18,479 nt of DNA from JBOFEH01 sp051650265 (lineage in GTDB: Bacteria; Bacillota; Clostridia; Lachnospirales; Cellulosilyticaceae): positions 1 through 18,479 of the forward strand of contig JBOFIR010000149.1 in NCBI GenBank assembly GCA_051650265.1, written 5' to 3'. The notes below the pieces were generated by a model, which was not told the origin of the DNA, did not search any database, and saw only the letters and a list, made by a program, of their open reading frames with translations. The position numbers were made by a program, and so were the translations under genes. Below are positions 14,883 to 18,479 of this stretch, one piece after another. Every line of letters begins with the position of its first letter. The stretch's first letter is position 1.

Positions 14883-16610
14883 ATGAGAATGTTAAAAAAA
14901 GCAATGAGTGTTTTCTTGGCAGGTAGTTTGTTGGTAGTAGGAAGTGTGGGATGTAGCCCTACGACGATAGATGAATCCAAGAAGGGGGCTAGTGTGGAAG
15001 ATGCTACAGAAGATGCTACGCCACTCACTATAGGATTATTGAATTTACGCTTGTCGGGGAGAGATGATCAAGAAGATACAACATTGATTGATGAAATTGA
15101 GAAACAACTAGGCGTGGATTTGCAAGGAATCAATTTGGACAATGAGAAGTTCAACTTACTTTTAGCAAGTGGTGATTTGCCGGATATTTTAATGATGTAT
15201 CCTGAGCATCTTGAACAAGTACTGCAAGCGGGATATGCAGTACCCTTAGATGGCTATTTAGAGGAATATGGAAAAAATATAAGTCAATTTGAATTTAGAA
15301 ATAACTTGATGCGAGAAAAATATAGCAATGGGACAGGGAAACTGTACTTCCATACACCAAGTTCGGGCGTTGAATTGCCAAATGGGCCAACTGAACTTTA
15401 TTATGGGTATAAGGTAAGATGGGATTTATACAAAGAGATAGGTATGCCAACCATTTCAAATGACCAAGAATTCATTGATGCCCTTAAAAAAATGAAAACG
15501 ATTTATCCTGTAACGGAGACAGGAGAGCCGGTATATGCGATGTCTGTCTATAATGATATGGGGATACATGGATGGAGTATTAGAGCCATGACTTGCTATG
15601 GTTATAAGCAGGCGAGTATAGGAAATCTACATTATGTCATTGATGTACGCACGAATGATGTGGTTAATAATTTTGTGGATTATGAAGGTAATAGTCCATT
15701 TTGGATAGACATGAAGTTCTATAATACACTGTATAGAGAGGGATTACTTGATCCTGATGCTTTTATCACTAAGGGAGAGGACATGATTGAGAAGGCAGAC
15801 AAAGGACAGTATCTTTCAGATGGATCAGGATGGTATCTTGGGAACTTTTATAGTAACAACAGGGAAAAGGATCCTGATACGATGAAAGGTTATATGACTT
15901 TACCAGCAGAAGCAGGGTGGTATGGATCTGACTTTAGATCGGGATGGGTCAACAAACTCTATTTTGTAACCAGTGAGTGTGAGAATCCTGAAAAAGCGGT
16001 AGCATTTTTAGACTTCCTAGACAGTCCTGATGGCAATAGACTTGCTTATTCAGGTATTCAAGGGGTTCATTGGGACTACGATGAAGCGGGAGAACCCTAC
16101 ATATTCGAAGAGACTTTAAATATGAAGACCACGCCAGAGTGGAAGAATACAGGGATTGGAAAGTGGCAGAATATTGTAGGGATGTCACCAGATAACCTCC
16201 ATCCAGATGGTAATCCTTATTCACTATTTAGCAAAGAGCAGTACCGTATTGAGGGTCTGAACCCAATACAAAAAGACTACAGTCAAGTGATGGGTGTAGA
16301 CTATCCGTCTCAAGTACACCAAAATATGGTGAAAGAAGGTAAAGGGTATGACCATTCGACGCTGAATACCGATATTGATGCAATCATGCCGAGTGTGCCA
16401 TCTGATATCAAGCGTATTATGTCTAAGTGTGAGGAAATAGCGATTAGCTATGTTCCTGCGATTGTAGGGGCACAGACAGATGAAGCGTTTATTAAAAATA
16501 AAGATGCGCTGATTGAAGCGCTCAATAAAGCCAATCAACAAAAAGCATGGGAATGGTTTGAAACAAATTGGAACCAATCAAAAGCCCAAGTAGAATCACT
16601 AGGCAAGTAA
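14883..16610 (+). CDS. Sugar-binding lipoprotein of an LplABC-type ABC transporter
   Basis: A 575-residue extracellular solute-binding lipoprotein. The signal peptide (basic MRMLKKAM, hydrophobic FLAGSLLVVG) ends at C24 in GSVGC. The lipobox has Ser at -3 instead of Leu, which is slightly irregular but acceptable in Firmicutes. Binding-protein landmarks follow: ASGDLPDILMMYP, RWDLYKEIGMP and the C-terminal PEKAVAFLDFLDS segment. Its length of ~550 mature residues fits the large LplA/YtcQ-type receptors for complex oligosaccharides, not small CUT1 receptors. The ATG at 14883 has GGGGGAAAG upstream, 21 bases after the regulator stop. Its cognate channel is made with LplB and LplC; here LplB is nearly absent, so uptake by this system is probably lost. 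The sugar is unknown. Confidence 0.92.
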   Translation: MRMLKKAMSVFLAGSLLVVGSVGCSPTTIDESKKGASVEDATEDATPLTIGLLNLRLSGRDDQEDTTLIDEIEKQLGVDLQGINLDNEKFNLLLASGDLPDILMMYPEHLEQVLQAGYAVPLDGYLEEYGKNISQFEFRNNLMREKYSNGTGKLYFHTPSSGVELPNGPTELYYGYKVRWDLYKEIGMPTISNDQEFIDALKKMKTIYPVTETGEPVYAMSVYNDMGIHGWSIRAMTCYGYKQASIGNLHYVIDVRTNDVVNNFVDYEGNSPFWIDMKFYNTLYREGLLDPDAFITKGEDMIEKADKGQYLSDGSGWYLGNFYSNNREKDPDTMKGYMTLPAEAGWYGSDFRSGWVNKLYFVTSECENPEKAVAFLDFLDSPDGNRLAYSGIQGVHWDYDEAGEPYIFEETLNMKTTPEWKNTGIGKWQNIVGMSPDNLHPDGNPYSLFSKEQYRIEGLNPIQKDYSQVMGVDYPSQVHQNMVKEGKGYDHSTLNTDIDAIMPSVPSDIKRIMSKCEEIAISYVPAIVGAQTDEAFIKNKDALIEALNKANQQKAWEWFETNWNQSKAQVESLGK

Positions 16611-16656
16611 GAAAGAGACCAGTAGTGAAACGAGAGGCCTGATGCCCACATAAATT

Positions 16657-16872
16657 GTGCTTTTATTACTTAGTATAGGGAACTTGTTCAAGAATGCATC
16701 AACAGCGCAAACAATAGAAGTACTAGATTTATATGTTTATAGGTTAGGCCTTATAGGTCAAGACTATTCGTATAGTATAGCTATTGGCATTATGAAATCT
16801 GTGATCAGCATTATGCTATTGTTTACAGCAAATGCAATTGCTAAAAAAATTCGCGGGGAAGCAATTGTTTAG
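16657..16872 (+). pseudogene. LplB-type ABC sugar permease, only the C-terminal ~71 residues remain
   Basis: The frame reads VLLLLSIGNLFKN, then TIEVLDLYVYRLGLIGQDYSYSIAIGIMKSVISIMLLFTANAIAKKIRGEAIV. This is the characteristic end of LplB-type permeases, whose full length is about 300 residues. The EAA loop and the first four or so membrane spans are missing. An in-frame TAA sits two codons before the first possible start (GTG 16657), and there is no ribosome site. Only 46 bases separate it from the binding-protein stop, so about 230 codons have been lost, most simply by a deletion whose left end lies in 16611-16656. The intact LplC gene follows 20 bases later. An assembly or cloning collapse is the alternative explanation. 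Confidence 0.85.
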
Positions 16873-16892
16873 GAAAGGGGGGAGAATCAATA

Positions 16893-17798
16893 ATGGATCA
16901 TGCTAAAAATACACCTTTAAGAATAGGTTTTCAAGTTTTAAATTATAGTTTTTTTATGATATTAGCATTTACGTGCATATATCCTTTCTGGTATTTATTA
17001 ATTTACTGTCTGAGTGATCCCACAAGAGTCAATGAGGCGCCTTTATATTTTTTGCCACACGGATTCTCTTTTTCTAGCTTTAGTCAGATTTTTCAGCTAC
17101 AAGGAATTTGGCGTGCTTTTTTAGTATCCGTACTCAGAACTGTGATAGGAACAGTTTTGACGGTCATAAGCTGTGGGATGTTAGGCTACCTATTTACACA
17201 AGAGGCAATGCCTTGTAGGAAATACTTATACCGCATGCTCATTATTACGATGTATGTGGGTGGGGGATTAATCCCCGTATACCTTACAATGAAAAGTTAC
17301 CACTTGCTCAACAACTTTTGGGTTTACATACTACCCTACACTGTTTCGGCATACAATGTTATTTTGATTAAGACTTTTATTGAGCAGTTGCCAAGGTCAT
17401 TAGAAGAATCAGCGATGATTGACGGTGCAGGCTATATTAAAATATTTACCCATATTATTGTACCGTTATCAAAACCTGTGCTTGCAACAGTAGCCATGTT
17501 TGCGGCAGTAGGTCAGTGGAATGCATGGTTTGATAATAACATCTATATGACTAAGGAAAATCTCAATACACTTCAATATTTACTGTATCAGTATCTGAAT
17601 GAATCACAACGCATTGCAGCCGAATTGAAAAACGCATCATCCTTAGGAAGCATTACGGCCCAGCAAGCGAGCAGTTTATCGCCTAAAGCAATACGTATGG
17701 CGATTACAATTGTGGCAAGTATGCCGATTTTTATGGTATACCCATTCATGCAACGCTACTTTGTAAAAGGTATTACATTGGGTGCTGTTAAGCAGTAG
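16893..17798 (+). CDS. LplC/YtcP-type ABC sugar permease
   Basis: A 301-residue, six-span permease of the LplC/YtcP branch of the CUT1 family, full length. After residues 1-12, hydrophobic segments begin at FFMILAFTCIYPFWYLLIY. The EAA loop is intact at about 171-190 (EESAMIDGAGYIKIFTHIIVPLSKP, with E172, D177 and G178), followed by WNAWFDNNIYM. The protein ends YPFMQRYFVKGITLGAVKQ, the conserved tail of this group. GGAAAGGGGGG stands ahead of the ATG at 16893. With LplB destroyed it has no encoded partner in this window. It may be inactive, or it may pair with another system's LplB. Its intact frame suggests the loss is recent. Confidence 0.93.
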   Translation: MDHAKNTPLRIGFQVLNYSFFMILAFTCIYPFWYLLIYCLSDPTRVNEAPLYFLPHGFSFSSFSQIFQLQGIWRAFLVSVLRTVIGTVLTVISCGMLGYLFTQEAMPCRKYLYRMLIITMYVGGGLIPVYLTMKSYHLLNNFWVYILPYTVSAYNVILIKTFIEQLPRSLEESAMIDGAGYIKIFTHIIVPLSKPVLATVAMFAAVGQWNAWFDNNIYMTKENLNTLQYLLYQYLNESQRIAAELKNASSLGSITAQQASSLSPKAIRMAITIVASMPIFMVYPFMQRYFVKGITLGAVKQ

Positions 17799-17842
17799 AT
17801 AAATAATAAAGATAGGAAAACGAATGAGGTATAGGTGATGAG

Positions 17843-18479
17843 ATGTTGAAGAAAAAAATATTCAAACAGTTTAAGGTGAGACTAGCTATCATACTAATTA
17901 GTATAGCGGCCATCGTTTTATCCTTAAGCTTTGGAGTATGCTATAGGCTAGTAAATAATAAACTGATTGAGAATAGTGAGCAAACATCTCTTCAAGTTTT
18001 TAGGCAAATGGAAAATTCGATTAATCTTGTGGCAGATCAAGTAGAAAAAATAGTCATACAACTTATGGTAGAGCCACAAATACTTAGCTTTTTAGAGAAA
18101 GTAGAAGAAGATGAACTTACAATCGTTAATAACCATAGAGCTTTAATCAAAATGATCGACAAGATTTTGATACAAAATAGTTTTATCGATGCTATCGTGT
18201 TGTTTTCAGAGGATGGGAGAAGGGGTGGAAGTTCCCGCCGCCAAACATATTTTAATTTGATTCCTAAGCGGCATCCCTTCTTAGAAACGCAGGACTACCA
18301 AAACATGATTGCGCAATCCCCCCATTTTGTATGGACGGGGGGATACGACCAAAACTACTTTTATGTGTATGATCGTCAAAAGATTACCCATGCAGAAAAT
18401 AATAAAAATTTAGTAGTAGCTAAAGGCGTTCCCTTAAAAACAGGCCAAGGCGTCATATTAGTCATGCTTAAAGAAGAGT
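17843..18479 (+). CDS. YesM-like sensor histidine kinase, N-terminal part (cut by window end)
   Basis: The frame is open from the ATG at 17843 to the window edge (212 residues). It starts MLKKKIFKQFKVRLA, has a single membrane span at about 14-34, and continues as an extracytoplasmic sensor region with a helical stretch (ENSEQTSLQVFRQMENSINLV) and then strands (FIDAIVLFSEDGR, HFVWTGGYDQNYFYVY). This is the layout of the dCache-type input domain of YesM-family kinases. The kinase core would lie to the right. It follows lplC in the same direction and is the natural partner of the response regulator at 13305-14861. Upstream sequence between 17799 and 17842 shows GAGGTATAGGTGATGAG, a modest ribosome site. 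Confidence 0.82.
   Translation, partial: MLKKKIFKQFKVRLAIILISIAAIVLSLSFGVCYRLVNNKLIENSEQTSLQVFRQMENSINLVADQVEKIVIQLMVEPQILSFLEKVEEDELTIVNNHRALIKMIDKILIQNSFIDAIVLFSEDGRRGGSSRRQTYFNLIPKRHPFLETQDYQNMIAQSPHFVWTGGYDQNYFYVYDRQKITHAENNKNLVVAKGVPLKTGQGVILVMLKEE

Noticed and set aside
16224..16577. A 117-residue minus-strand frame, and others like it at 5509-5892, 5986-6315 and 8916-9233.
   Set aside because: They lie wholly or almost wholly opposite clear genes, lack ribosome sites and have unnatural compositions; they are shadows.

Overview
The window looks like a piece of a low-GC Firmicutes chromosome. Strong AGGAG/GGGGGA ribosome binding sites, YesM/YesN-type two-component pairs beside CUT1-type sugar ABC transporters, and an LplA/LplB/LplC-type transporter all point to an anaerobic, plant-fibre- or glycan-degrading clostridium (Lachnospiraceae-like; a Cellulosilyticum-like organism is only a guess). 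There are no RNA genes, CRISPR arrays, recognisable insertion sequences or origins. No gap between genes exceeds 300 bases.

Layout. (1) Bases 3-5739: the end of a sugar-binding protein gene, a hairpin, two MalF/MalG-type permeases, a YesM-like sensor kinase and a YesN-like AraC response regulator, all on + and closely spaced. (2) Bases 5740-7033: a damaged area with a 5'-truncated right-handed beta-helix gene, then an unidentified frame that ends in a different phase. (3) Bases 7002-7865 on -: a cupin/AraC regulator, divergent from kduI. (4) Bases 8016-10897: kduI, kduD, a cytoplasmic discoidin-like protein and a possible small membrane protein. (5) Bases 11028-13130: a GH29 alpha-L-fucosidase with its own promoter and a strong terminator. 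(6) Bases 13305 to the end: an AraC response regulator, a large sugar-binding lipoprotein, only the last ~70 codons of an LplB permease, an intact LplC permease, and the start of a second YesM-like kinase cut by the window edge.

How the genes fit together. The two transporter clusters would take up oligosaccharides and sense them through their kinase/regulator pairs. KduI and KduD convert the unsaturated-uronate product of polysaccharide lyases (pectin- or glycosaminoglycan-derived) to 2-keto-3-deoxygluconate. The fucosidase lacks a signal peptide and would trim imported fucosylated oligosaccharides in the cytoplasm. The locus is therefore best read as a polysaccharide utilisation region for an acidic, fucose-bearing glycan. 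No lyase, KDG kinase or aldolase is present here.

The most notable points are damage and poorly understood parts. The second transporter lacks nearly all of one permease, so it is probably dead or borrows a partner. The beta-helix gene has lost its start. A discoidin-like protein without a signal peptide sits in the kdu operon, and the fucosidase carries accessory domains normally seen on secreted enzymes. I did not find a clearly novel system; the discoidin-like protein and the unidentified frame at 6725-7033 are the best candidates for undescribed biology.
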